Shown here: positions 1 to 11,290 of the stretch, piece after piece | Position numbering within the stretch: the first letter of the stretch is position 1 | Layout of the letters: each line of letters opens with the position of its first letter | NCBI GenBank assembly: GCA_032719365.1 | Contig: CM064871.1 | Span: 27,253,566-27,317,565, forward strand | Origin: Prinsepia uniflora | Lineage: Eukaryota > Streptophyta > Magnoliopsida > Rosales > Rosaceae | DNA length: 64,000 nt | Direction: 5' to 3' | Notes under the pieces: generated by a model | The model's database searches: none | What the model saw: the letters and a program-made list of their open reading frames with translations, nothing else | Told to the model about the DNA's origin: nothing | Position numbers and translations under genes: made by a program

Positions 1-1690
1 TGTCTCGCCATATAAGTAATGCCTCCAAATCTTTAAGGCATGTACAACTGTGGGAAGTTCTAAATCATGTGTAGGGTAATTCACTTTATGGGGTTTTAAC
101 TGTCGAGAAGCATAAGTGACTACCTTCCCATGTTGCATCAAGACACATCCCAAACCCACCAAAGAAGCATCACTATACACTTTGAACCCTCCACTATCAT
201 CAGGAAGGGTCAATACAGGACTAGATGTCGATCGCCTCTTCAGTTCCTAGAAACTCCGCTCACAGTCCTTATTCCAAAAAAATTTAACTCCATTCCTAGT
301 CAGCTGATTCAATAGAGCAGCAATAGTAGAGAATCCCTCAACAAATCATCTGTAATAACCAGCCAAGCCCAAGAAACTTCTAATCTCTGTAACTGTCCTT
401 AGTTGTTCCTAATTGGTTACCGCTTCAATCTTCTGGGGGTCCACACTAAACCCCTCAGCTGAAATCACATGGCCCCAGTAGCCGACACTAGATAACCAGA
501 ACTGGCATTTACTCAACTTTGCATAAAGCTAGTTCTCTCTCAATATAGTAAGCACAACTCTCTAATGCTTCTCGTGCACCTTCACACTCTTCGAATATAC
601 AAATATATCGTCAATAAACACAATGATGAAACTATCAAGATATGGCCAGAACACCCGGTTCATCAAATTCATAAACGTCGCAAGTGCGTTAGTCAGCCCA
701 AACGGCATCACTACAAACTCATAATGACCATATAGAGTTCGAAAAGCTATTTTCGGGACATCCTCTTCTTTAATCCTCAACTGATGGTAGCCGGATCGAA
801 GGTTAATCTTCGAAAAGTGTTTGGCTCCCCTCAACTGATCAAACAAATCATTGATTCGAGGTAGTGGATACTTATTCCTGATCGTCACTTTATTGAGCTG
901 CCTGTAATCGATGCATAGTCTCAAACTGCCACGCTTCTTCCTTCCAAACAATACTGGGGCTCCCCAAGGCGATATGCTCGGCCAAATAAACCCCATGTCT
1001 ACTAGGTCTTGCAACCGTACCTTCAATTCGTATAACTCAACTGGTGCCATACGATAAGGTGCTTGAGAAATAGGTTGCGTACCAGTAGTAAGCTCAATAG
1101 TAAACTCAATTTCTCTATGGGGTGGTAATCCTGGAAAATCCTCAGGGAATATGTCTGGAAACTCTCGTACCACCAGTATATCTTCTGCCATCAGTGGCGT
1201 ATCACGAGTATCAACCACGTGAGCCAAATAACCCTGACATCATTGCCTCAATAACTTGTCCGCTGTGAACGTCGATATAACTTTGGAGAGTAACACTCTC
1301 TGGTCTCCCTGAAAAGTAGTCGCTGGTAGCCTTGGACTACAGAAGGACACCCTCTTATCGAAACACTTGATAGAGGCGTGATGGTAAGTCAACCAATCCA
1401 TCCCAAGGATAACATAAAAAACGTGTAAGTCTAGGAGTATCAAATCAGCGACCAAGTCTATACCTCATATCCTCACAGGGCAGTCTCTCAACACCTTACT
1501 CACAATATGTATGCCTCATATCGGTGTACCAATACCCATATCACAACCAATTGCGGACACCTCTCTATCCGCTAACAATGTACAACTCCGCAAGATAAAA
1601 GAATGAGTGGCTCCAGGATCTATCAAAATACGCACATTATGATCTAAAATAGTGAGTGTACCTGTCACCACTCCAAGGGCTGCTTTGGCC
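1..1690 (-). pseudogene. gypsy pol remnant: protease, reverse transcriptase, RNase H
   Basis: Read leftwards from about 1690. The protease has the active-site stretch IDPGATHSFIL and, downstream, VILGMDWL. The longest open stretch (562-1227) is RT, with GFIWPSISPWGAPVLF, LCIDYRQLN, YPLPRINDLFDQL, VVMPFGLTNA and the catalytic FIDDI. The usual first catalytic Asp in the SKID-type motif reads Asn here (FSKINLRSGYHQ). The frame then hits a TAG at 562-564 and another stop near 510, continuing as degraded RT thumb (IRSFLGLAGYY) and RNase H (VYSDASLVGLG, VTYASRQLKPH) to the window edge. The stop codons and the Asp-to-Asn change make this a pseudogene. The lineage call is from motif recall, not a tree. 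Confidence 0.88.
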
Positions 1691-2760
1691 TCCTACTGAG
1701 TAACTCTGAATACTCGGGTCTGTGGTCTAGAAGATCGACCACGTCCTTGTGATCCTCGGAATCCACCTCTAACTCCTCTGCCACCGGTCGCATCAGAAGT
1801 CGTAGCTATACTTGGATCCTGCTCAGCTGTGCTTTGACATATACCACTGCCACCAGACATCCATGGGCACTCCCTCATAAAGTGGCTAGGCTCTCCACAA
1901 AAGTAGTAAGTTAAAGTCCTCGGCTTGTAGGTAGATCCCACAGATGTACCGCAAGACTGATGAGTCTGTTGCGATCTGAATCTGAACCTCTGGGTACCAT
2001 CATATCTGCTAAAACGACCACTACTGGATGATGATACTCCACTAAAGCTGCCTCTCTTTGGGGCCCTCTAGCTAGAAGATCCATAATACGAACGCTCTCG
2101 GCGTCGCCACCACCTAAAAACTGTTATCGTGCAGGTAAACTGGCCTCTACTCGTACTACAACTTCAGATAACACCCTCAGGGTAGCGTAAGATCTTGCTA
2201 TCACAATGGTAGGAATCTCACCTCGTAGGCCAACCTCAATTCTGCGAAATTTATCGGCCTCGGTACTCACAAACGCATAAGCAAAGTGTGATAGCATCTG
2301 AAAACTCTACTCATACTTTGCTACTGAAATTCTCCCCTACCGGAGCTATAGGAACTCGGTCTCCCTGGCATCGTGAAATGAGCAGGGATAATACTGATCA
2401 AGGAAACGCTTCTGGAAGGTCTCTCAAGTCACTGTCTGAACGTCCCATCCTGACATCTCTAGGGTATACCACCACTAGTACTGGCCACCATCTAGTAGAA
2501 AGGTAGCCAGCAAGACGAGATCCTCATGGGGACATCACATAATCGCCAAGATCCACTCAATGTGAGTGATCCACAGGTGGGCTTCCTCAGGATCTGCCCC
2601 ACCTGCCCCCAGATGCTGGGCTCGCTCGATACTCGCACTCTCAACATCTCTAGCAATATCGTCATCAGAACGTGCACGGGGCTCGTGTCTCGGATGCATG
2701 TTTATCTGTAAGAGGCATAAATTAGTACGAAAACTTATGCACATCAATGTAAAATGTACA
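1690..2760 (-). pseudogene. gypsy gag remnant with damaged zinc knuckle
   Basis: In the minus frames I can follow a Retrotrans_gag-type core (ERAQHLGAGG, LLATFLLDGG, FLDQYYP, then ASLPAR) interrupted by several in-frame stops, ending with a nucleocapsid-like zinc knuckle around 1855-1900. The knuckle reads YYFCGEPSHFMREC, so the first Cys of the expected CX2CX4HX4C is Tyr. The same gag signatures (LATFLLD, FLDQ-YYP/FYP) occur intact in the gene at 37101-37955, so the two elements belong to related lineages. It sits directly upstream of the protease/RT remnant and 20-30 nt after the primer-binding site. Confidence 0.82.
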
Positions 2761-2775
2761 GATCGCTAACCTAAT

Positions 2776-2787
2776 GCTCTGATACCA
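2776..2787 (-). promoter_or_regulatory. tRNA-Met-type primer-binding site
   Basis: The minus strand reads TGGTATCAGAGC, the usual plant gypsy minus-strand primer site complementary to initiator tRNA-Met. It lies three bases inside the LTR end, which sets both the orientation of the element and the LTR boundary at 2791. Confidence 0.9.
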
Positions 2788-2790
2788 ATT

Positions 2791-5582
2791 TGACAGGACC
2801 CATCCCAATCCCCCTAGATGCTCATAGGATGTGCCATGCTCCCGTCTGAAAATCAAACTCAACATACCAAAAGTGACCCTTTGATTTTAAAGAAAAGTTC
2901 AGACTACAACATTGTCAGACCAAGGATAAGTATCTATACATAACCGTTGAGACAAAAGTTCAACTAGTTAATAGTATTACATAGCATATACATAACTGTA
3001 CAGAAAAGTACCAAGTCCTACCTTGAAAGGTATATAGGTGTGCAACGGTACTCTTTATGGCTCAGCCTTAATATCAGCCTTGGACTCTATGCCACGGCCT
3101 GAAGGGTAGATAAAATAGTCAAAATGTGAGTGGACAAAATAAACATTTTCCAAATACGATTTAAGAAAAATCAAATTTTACCCTCCGTTTTGTAAACATG
3201 CATGCATGGAAGTCAAATGGTATGAAAATAATTCAAATCATAATAGAAATATAAATATCTGGACACAAATATCAATAAATCACTATATAACCAATCCTCG
3301 ATATCCATATCCAAGTAACTGTCACGATGTAAATGCTACGCGTACAATTTGGGGTCTCATCTCTGAGTACACCCCCAGGATCTACGACATCTGGAGTGAT
3401 ATCATCTCTAGGATCTACGACGTCCAGGTGATATCATAATCTCAGACTCCTGAGCCTCAACCTCCCTTCAGAGCAACTCATCTCCAAGCAGTGGATCGTG
3501 ACTACTCCACGATCTATGACGTCTGGAGGAGACATCCAATTCACAAAGAATGGTATATGTGGAATCCAGTAAACTTATTTTAAAACCATTTAAATCATGT
3601 CTAAACCCTTCAACATGGCCTATGCCCGAAACATAACTTTCACAAGCTGTTTCCACAGCTTTCACAAGCCGTTTCCACAAAACCATCAGAAAACTGTGTC
3701 CAGAACTCATTTCATAAATCTAGATTTATCCAAATCAATAATACCAAATCTGTATTCAAATCACATCAAATCTCATTTTCTTTCAAATTCAAATCCAAGT
3801 CAAAATCATTATCCAATAGGGTCTCAAGCCTAAAACACTATTTTCAAACAAATCTATAAAATCGATCATAAACCGTTATTAAAAACACAACTCGTCAAGT
3901 AATGATATCAAATCATTTGAACTCAAATCATATAATAAAGTATTTAAAACACTTATGTATGCATCATATTTCTAAAACAAAAGTTAACTCACACTCGGTC
4001 CATACTGCGCGCTTAAAATCCGCGCCGTATCTCACACCGAAGCAAATCCAAAGTGTCCAGGCCTATCCAATTCACATCTGAGGGTCACTAATGTTCTATA
4101 CAAATCCATAAAACAAACCCTCATAAAGCCGTGTACCGTAAACGTGTCCTGAACACGATTTTTGAGGCTAAAAACCTTCAAATTACCTATTAAACGATCT
4201 CTGATTAACCTAAAACCACCACCATTGGATTTAGATCGTTGAAACCTTTTGAACAAAACCAATTTGACCTTGAAAAACGTGTCCACACACCCACACGCGC
4301 CGGTTAAATATTGGTCCATGGTGATCAATGTCAGTCAACAATGATGTCGCTATGACGTCATGCTGACGTCATCCTGACATTTGACAGGTCTGACAGCTCT
4401 AAAAACCTACCACGTCAGCTCTAACACCTCTGACACCAACCCTGGCCTGCCACGTGGTCTGACACGATGATGTGGGCTCTCATGTCATCTACCACGTCAC
4501 TCTGACACCCTCTAACAAGTTACCACATGGCACCACCGAACTGGTTCACGTGGCCTGACAGCACTGACGTGGCACTGCCACGTCAATGCTAACTGGACTT
4601 GACAAGATGCCACGTGGCATCACTTGATTTGCCACGTCGACTGACAGTGATGATGTGGCATGCCACTTCATCGTCTCCTACCTTTAGAAGGGTTGACCCG
4701 TGACCCTATAACGGGTCAACCGACCCGTGACCTCGACCAAGCCATAACTCCCTCAAAACTCAACCTTTTCACTCCATTCATTCACCCACATGATCGTCTC
4801 TCACCCAGAAACGGATTTGCAACCTTAAAACCAAGAAAAAAGACGTGAATCTCACATGTCAAGCTTCATCCTACATGGATGAACTTCGAACCCGTCCTCT
4901 CACCTGCCTAGTGGTCCTCTCCCTTTCCTTTCTATCCCTATAGACTCGTACAAGTACTAGAAACACAACCCTGGCCTTAGGTTGTGTTATCGAACCTCAA
5001 AACTCAAAAACCAAATCCAAGGTTTCGCGGCTTACTTTTCTCAGTTTTATGGTCGTCGTATGCAGTTGTCCTTGCCGTCTCAACCTCCATTTTGTCTCAA
5101 TCCACTTTCACTCACTCTTTCTTCCACTAAGATAGCACAAGGACTAGAAGATGATGTTTAATGGTGATTTTGGGTGTTCGGGTAAATGAAGAAGAAGAAA
5201 TGAGGAAATGGGAGATCCATGTATATGGGAACCAGGGCCAATGGGATGAGTGACAAGTTTCACTCACCCATTGGTCTATTTTGGATATTTTTGGCCCAAT
5301 TAAAAACTACCAAAAGTCAAAAGTCTCGTAAAAAGTGTAACCGTGAATAGTTTGTAAATCCTTCCTTGACCCGTAACTTCCTCTTCCGATGTCTGATCTC
5401 AATGTGCCGCCTGTCTACAGACTCATAACGTCTCGATCTACGCAATAGATTTTGGTCAAATTCTCAATAACCTCTTGGGTCCTAATTTAACGTTTAGCCA
5501 CAATACATATACAAGGGAAAAAAAATGTCATTTTACATTCAATTTTCCAAATTTACATTAATTAAATTTCTGGGCCGTTACA
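2791..5582 (-). repeat. 5' LTR of the left-edge gypsy element (2792 bp)
   Basis: On the minus strand it begins TGTAACGGCCC and ends GGGTCCTGTCA, with the primer site immediately after. It contains short repeats built on 'ggatctacgac-tc/atc' near 3355-3540, a dense ACGT-motif block (4351-4637), an imperfect copy of the U3 palindrome (5244-5269) and the complementary-arm module (arms 3125-3135 and 3983-3993, the latter with two mismatches). On the minus strand a donor-like GTGAGT ends at 3987 and an acceptor-like CAG/G lies at 3099-3100. No gene is present; the short ORFs here are chance. Confidence 0.88.
4351..4637. promoter_or_regulatory. Cluster of ten ACGT-core (CRE/G-box-like) motifs inside the LTR
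   Basis: Ten ACGT cores occur within about 290 bp. They include two TGACGTCA sites near the start (4353-4372), CCACGTGG-type G-boxes and repeated CCACGTCA. Such cores are bound in plants by bZIP and bHLH factors, including stress-responsive ones. A similar cluster occurs in the related LTR at 59603-60110 and is missing from the copy at 56019-57949. A regulatory role is inference. Confidence 0.55.
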
Positions 5583-6036
5583 CGACATCTGAGACCAACC
5601 AACCACCATCCACTCAAGAACCGGAGTCTAGCTCAATGTCTAAGTGGTTACTCATAACGTCTGTCTGAGACCACCATCCACTCAAGAATCGGAATCTAGC
5701 TCAATGTCCCTATGTCTGATCTCGATGTGCCGCGTGTCTACAGACTTATAACGTCTCGATCTACACAATAGATTTTGATCAAATTCTCAATAACCTCTTG
5801 GGTCCTAATTCAACATTTAGCCACAATACATATACAAGGGAAAAAAATGCCATTTTACATTCAATTTTCCAAATTTACATTAATTGAATTTCTGGGCCAT
5901 TACATGACGTCTGAGACCAACCAACCACCATCCACTCAAGAACCGGAGTCTATCTCAATGTCTGAGTGGTTACTCATATCACACAATCCATATATCAATT
6001 TATATCATTAATAATCAAATAACACATTATATACAT
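5391..6036. repeat. 323-bp tandem duplication spanning the LTR edge
   Basis: Two head-to-tail copies with a 322-323-bp offset (for example the shared 10-mer gtctgatctc at 5391 and 5714) include the last about 190 bp of the LTR plus about 130 bp of flank. The first copy ends the LTR with TTACA at 5582; the second carries the same edge at about 5904. A third short copy of the flank motif (gaccaccatccactcaagaa) lies at about 5667. Copies differ at scattered positions, so the duplication is not recent. Confidence 0.85.
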
Positions 6037-6480
6037 CACCATCATTATCACTATGTCATCTTGTCATCATCACATATATCCATCATACTATCTCATATCA
6101 TGCAATCATACCATCATATCATATCATCATGACATCATCAACATTTCATACACATATCTGGTATTCATCATCACATAATTTCATACTTTATCTTATTATG
6201 TTTATCAACATGTCATGTCTATCACATCCTTATATGAGTGTCATAATTTCCAAGAATCAAACTCAAATTATTTAAACATATATTTATTCTTAAAACTTGT
6301 TTACAATTCCGTATGATCGTGCATCAAATGTTTTTTGTAAAATAAACAATCATCATATCATGGAATTATTTCATCATCATCAACAAGATTTTATCATATA
6401 ATCATCACACCATCATATCATGATTATAGCATCATTCTATCGTCGTCATTATTGTCATTATCTTCATATTTTATATTCCG
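6010..6480. repeat. ATC/CAT-rich low-complexity tract
   Basis: About 470 bp dominated by atc, cat and tca trinucleotides, not a clean microsatellite. No ORF of interest, RNA gene or element end was recognised in it. The following 6481-6875 is AT-rich with nothing identifiable. Confidence 0.7.
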
Positions 6481-6875
6481 TATTCAAGCTTAAATTTATT
6501 TTGATAACCAAAATCTCAAACTTGTATTTCAAATCAAACCAAACTTTTCATTTATAAAACATATTTTCCAAATTATTCAAACATTAGTCCCATGGTCCTC
6601 ATAAATTGTGCATTTAGACTAACTTAAAAGGAAAATCATCATTAACTATTTACAACTAATTTCAATTTGGTCTCACAAGATCCATAAGTTATGCTCACTT
6701 CTCCATACCCGCTTAAATCATCTCATCACATATTCATTAAACAAATCATCATTATGAATTTCACCAATTTCATAATCTTCACAGCGAGTATTTTGGATAC
6801 CAAATTCAGTTTACCATTATATAAAGCATATCAAAATAATTTACATGCGAGACTCGACTACGAGAACAACATAGG

Positions 6876-7581
6876 GCATAGCCTAGCTCTGATACAACAT
6901 TGACAGGACCCGCCCAAATTTCTCAGTAAACCGAGCCGGTCTTGGTCTCGTTTGACAACTCTTGTCAGATCATGGATTTCTAACTTCTGATCTTATTATT
7001 ATCGTTTATTTTATTCTTCATTTAATACTTAACTAACAAAACTTGTCTCTTGCGGGGCACCGCCAACATCCGTCCCACTTGTCCCGTTACAGATGATGAT
7101 CATCTACTAATAAGGTTTGAAAGCCTTGTTGTTTATTACCCACAATTACCAATAACCCACCATCATTAAAAAGCATACAAACATAACTCAATATACAATT
7201 TTAAAAATATCCTTGAGTTTGTATCACTATATTGGACACAACTTATAAACACATATTTACCAAATATATGACATATATTACTCGAAATATTACAACATTA
7301 TCAATCATATTCATAGGTACAATATCTTTAGCTAAAAGGGGAAAATTCATTCACCAACCTTATCAGTCTAACTTTACTAATAACCTAAATAATGTTAAGT
7401 CTTGTTTCCTTGGTACTCACCCTTTGTATGGAATTCAAATTATTGTACCTCACCCCTTAATTCGAATAATAGTCAAGTTTCTTTAATTATACACACTTAA
7501 AATCCAACAATCATGTTTCAATAATTAGGGAAACTCAATACCATGTTATTTCTTCTAGCTATATGGGAGGATATGTCAATA
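6876..7581 (-). repeat. LTR-edge remnant with degenerate primer site
   Basis: At 6901 the sequence TGACAGGACCCGCCC matches the 3' LTR edge of the local gypsy family (minus orientation), and the preceding bases give a primer-site-like TGTATCAGAGC on the minus strand. The LTR is then interrupted by the CACTA insertion at 7582, and I could not find a matching opposite edge, so this is a fragment of uncertain extent. A possible edge GTTACA at 7086-7091 would make it implausibly short. Confidence 0.5.
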
Positions 7582-7594
7582 CACTAGTAAAAAA
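7582..7594. repeat. CACTA terminal inverted repeat, left (3' end of element)
   Basis: CACTAGTAAAAAA is an imperfect match to the other terminus (CACTACAAGAATT). The first five bases are identical and the next eight partly conserved. The flanking ATA target duplication supports this exact edge. Confidence 0.88.
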
Positions 7595-7599
7595 TATGC

Positions 7600-8190
7600 C
7601 TTTGGTGGCAAACAATATTTGTCACGAAAAGCCAAAATTTGCCGGCTAAAGTCTTCGGCGGCGAAAATATTTGTCGCGACCTTTGTCAGTAAAAGCTCGC
7701 CAGCAAAGATCTTTCGCGACAAATTTGTAACATTTGCCGCCTTAAAATTTCTTTCGCGGCAAACTTTCCGCGACAAATTATTTGTCTGCATTTCACGGCG
7801 AAATTTAATTTGCCCGCAAAACATTTCTGTCCCGGCAAATGTATTTGTCGCCTTAGCTATTATATCCTGGCAAACTATATTTGCCACCATAGTAGATCTA
7901 TCATTAAAAATATGTTTGTCACAATAGGACATGCACGAACATGTAGAAGCCATATACCGGCAAACATCTTTGTCGCCATAGATTGTCTCTCACGACAAAT
8001 CTACTTTGCCGCGATAGGTTTCCTTTCACGAGAAATTGATTTTGCCGCGATAGGTTTCCTTTCACGACAAATCGATTTTGCCTCGATAGGTTGTCTTTCA
8101 CGACAAATCTATTTTGCCGCGATAAAACTTCTATGGCAAACATCTTTGTCGCCTAAGGTTTATCTCATAACAAAAATAGTACCTGATTTA
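7600..8190. repeat. CACTA subterminal repeat region, left
   Basis: Short motifs based on TTTGCCGCGA, CGACAAAT and GGCAAA recur on both strands throughout this block. In En/Spm elements, arrays of this kind are binding sites for the small element-encoded protein (TnpA) that holds the ends together. Overlapping open frames on both strands here arise from the repeats and are not genes. Confidence 0.75.
7977..8120. repeat. 36-bp tandem repeat, four copies, in the CACTA end
   Basis: Four consecutive 36-bp units start near 7977 and at 8013, 8049 and 8085. Each has the form gataggt-t-cttcacgacaaat followed by ttttgccgc, with one to six substitutions. It lies inside the left subterminal region, and each unit carries both a CGACAAAT-like and a TTTGCCGC-like motif. 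Confidence 0.85.
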
Positions 8191-8360
8191 TGAAAAGTCA
8201 CAACAATTATAGAAAACGTAATATTTATATAAATTAATAACATCGCATACAAAATAAGTACGTAGTAGCTAAATTTGTAAATGTCCAAAATAAGTACGTA
8301 GTAGCTAATAATTAAGTTTCTGAATGTCAAACTATATTCTACATGAGCATGGAAAAGAGA

Positions 8361-11174
8361 CTATCCTAGGGAGCTTTGACCATCATTTTCACCGTGTTCA
8401 TCAGTCGATGGTACTTCAAAATCAAATGCTGGTGCTTCAAACCCCGGGACTCTTGACATATTTTGTACTAGTTGTTGGAGATACAACCGCATATGTGCAA
8501 GTTCCTTGTTAGCGACCTCTTGAGATGCCTTTGCAACCGTCAACTCACCCTTCAAATTGTCAACCTCCGTTTGCAAGTGTTGAGTAGTTGCTGAAGATTG
8601 AGAGCTTCCAATCTCACGAACACGTCCATATCCCATACCACGTATCTGTGATCCTGGCTTCTTTCCAAGTACATCAATCAAAATATTAAGGCCAACATTA
8701 GGATCATCTACAGGTATCTCATCCAATGGAGTATCCTCAGGATATTCTTTTGCTACCTCCTGGAGATAATCATTCTTTTTTGCTAACATCTCATCCTTCA
8801 AATGAAACCGACATAAAAACACATGTTATATACAATATACAATCATATAACCAAGTTTATATAAGTGAAATAATATTCTAACAAAGTTTATACAATCAAA
8901 AAACATGTTGGACATCAAAGTTGTTTTTACAATCCTATTGCTATTCCCATGCTTGGATTCTTCAGTATTAGTTTCCTTAGTTTTTAATGGTGTCCCAATT
9001 GTAGCTGAGTCGAAAGACAGAATTTATTCAATTAGCATCAAATATGGTTGGAGAAAGAGTTCACAATGAATAGGTTTCATACATTCAGCTAGGGTATTGT
9101 TATGATACATCAAGTAAGTACTTCTAAACAATGAACGAACGCTACACTTGATTGAAGAAGTTCAAATTAAAAGGTGCATCTCATGCACGTCGTGATGACT
9201 GGAGGAGATCTAGACTAAGGCTAAGACCACTTATCAACTAATGCTTAACTAGAAACAGCTAACACTATCCCTTCCAAAACACCACAGCTAACACTTATCA
9301 CAATTGGCCATTTATCTTTACCAATATGTTGATGCATGCTAAGTTCACCTAAGCAAAATCAATTTCAATTATCTTCTTGTTTCATTTTTCTTCTAAATAT
9401 AGTACCAAGTATAACTAGAAGCCAACAAGTCTACTAAACTTTAACCAAAAAGTTATTAAAGGAATACTAACATATTTAGCTTTGGCCTTGTCATTGCTCC
9501 ATTGCTTGGCTTTCCCGGAATATGCTTTGCCATAAGTGTCTATCTCCACAAATTTTGAACCTTCCTAATGTGATATAGCATCATTTCAAATAAATTAAAT
9601 GTACCATATAAGTTACAACAAGATAATATGTTTAGTATAAAACTACTATATTACCGCTGCACACTCCATTGCTATGTGTGCGAAAGATTTTGAACCAGCA
9701 TGATGCTCTATCTCTTTATGACCTCGGTTCGATGTATTGGCCACAGATGCTTTCTGCACAGTTGCATGACTAATGAGTTCATTAGCATTAAGAGATAACC
9801 TTTCTATATAATACATACAATGAAATATGACTACCAAAAACCCCGATGATTGAAAATGGTCACACAGAAATGTCCACTGGTGTTCGCCATCCCTTTGTAC
9901 CATCTCCAATGGTGGGTTTGCTAATGCTTCCGCCTTTGTTGGAAAAAGCTTAAAGTACTTGTTCAATTCGTGCTTGAAGTCTCTAAACCTCCTAGCCATG
10001 AGATCGTTGACATATTTTTTAATCTTTGAGTCCTTCAAGTCTATGTCAAAATTGACCTACAACCAATTTGAAATAAAGTGTCAACGAAAGCCAACCACAA
10101 TCCAAACAAAAGCCAATGCTCTGTATGGGTTATTGTGATAATTGATTAATCCTACATGTCTAAATGAAAAGAAATGAACTTTTTCCCTAGAATTGTGACA
10201 CGGAATGGAAAATAAAGTTACAAAATGGAGTTGATGACAAGTAATTTACTCACAGTGATTTCGCCCATAAGGGTGCTCCTTATGTCAGGATTGATCTTTG
10301 TCCAATATGCTTTATTCATAACACAACTTGTCCGGATAATTGCACCGATGTCATGGGACAGCAAGCTTGAGATCTCTGAACTCACAGGCCTATTAAAAAT
10401 AGGATGAAATTCAACATGAATCTTCTTTTTGGTGGTGCGGACTATTCGACTTGTCTTGATTGCCGCACAAGCCCCTCTGACTCCCGGTTTAAGTATTGGT
10501 TGCTCTCCATCTGCTAGGGTTGGAAGACGACCAGCACCTGTCATTTTGCAATAAGAAAATAGCACACATTCCTAAAGTGAACCAAAATTTAATGAGTACA
10601 GAAGGCGCATATATAATAGAAGTTGGGTGCACTTTCTGCAACCTACCATTAGGTTCAAGTCCACCCGCATTCCTCTCATCATCTGTCACATTAGCATTAG
10701 TCATTTTATTATTCTAAAAATGAACATAATAAGTAAGTAAGACATGATTTTCTTACTAGGCAGCCTACGGTCACGCGAGCAACAACTTGCCCTCATAGGT
10801 CCAAAAGAAGGCTGCATGGGTGCAGAAGAATCCTCCCTTTGGCATTCATCTTGAGTCGGAGGGGGCCTTCTTGTAGGTTGCGGCTGAGCTAGCCTAGGGC
10901 TTCTTGTAGGTGGAGGCTGAGTAGGCGAGGGGCTTCTCGTAGGTTGAGGCTGAGTCGGTGAAGGACTTCTTGTAGGTCTAGCCTGATTACGGACAACAAC
11001 AGTACGAGGCCTTTTGATAGGTTGAAGCTGAGCTCGAGGCTCACATGATGTTGTAGGCTGAGTGGGAGAAACCATAGGAGTAGGTTGGCTACAAACAATA
11101 GACCGATTCGTTGACATCGCTTTCTGAGTAGCTGATCGAGTCTGTAACAACTTTTTCCTTGTAATGAAACTCAT
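8361..11174 (-). CDS. CACTA second transposase gene (Ptta/En/Spm, Transposase_24-like), spliced, open frame
   Basis: Inferred exons on the minus strand are 11174-10757, 10682-10647, 10537-10254, 10056-9835, 9753-9655, 9564-9472 and 8795-8361. All junctions are GT/AG, phases agree, and together they give about 528 codons with no internal stop. Exon 1 encodes a proline-rich N-terminus with an imperfect repeat (TRSPSPTQPQP, four times). Exons 2-3 read through EPNGAGRLPT. Exons 4-6 hold the plant-transposase region (MARRFRDFKHELNKYF, then HHAGSKSFAHIAMECAA). The last exon has a coiled-coil-like stretch (LQTEVDNLKGELTVAKASQE) as in TnpA-type or Ptta proteins. The start at 11174 (MSFITRKK) follows an acceptor-like CTGCAG, so an upstream exon is possible. 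The splice model is mine from sequence; RNA evidence would settle it. Expected role: DNA-binding accessory transposase acting on the subterminal repeats. Confidence 0.72.
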
Positions 11175-11290
11175 CTGCAGATAAAAAACAAACATATTAC
11201 TTACTATATCAATCAGAACTAAACATAAACATTATAAGAAAAGTTTTACCAATTTGTATAAATAAATTTGTTAGTGCTTTGGCATAATTC

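Larger units (their letters stand above)
1..5582 (-). mobile_element. Ty3/gypsy (Tekay/Del-like chromovirus) retrotransposon, partial and decayed
   Basis: This is a minus-strand LTR retrotransposon. Its 5' LTR lies at the right (2791-5582), followed leftwards by a primer-binding site, gag, protease, reverse transcriptase and RNase H; integrase and the 3' LTR would lie beyond the left edge. The domain order gag-PR-RT-RH and the motifs are those of Ty3/gypsy, and the tRNA-Met-type primer site with a long LTR ending GGGTCCTGTCA fits the Tekay/Del chromovirus group. No chromodomain can be seen because that part is outside the window. Stops and frame changes throughout show that it is non-functional. 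No target-site duplication can be checked because the left end is missing. Confidence 0.9.

Noticed and set aside
6901..7091. A 191-bp complete mini-LTR (TGACAGG...GTTACA)
   Set aside because: The edges look right, but the length is far below any related LTR and no target duplication flanks it. More likely a truncated LTR cut by the CACTA insertion.
7576..8193. Overlapping open frames of 74-127 codons on both strands
   Set aside because: They arise from the GCGGCAAA/CGACAAAT subterminal repeats, which lack stops in several frames. The repetitive peptides (for example SRQNRFVVK units) are not a protein family.
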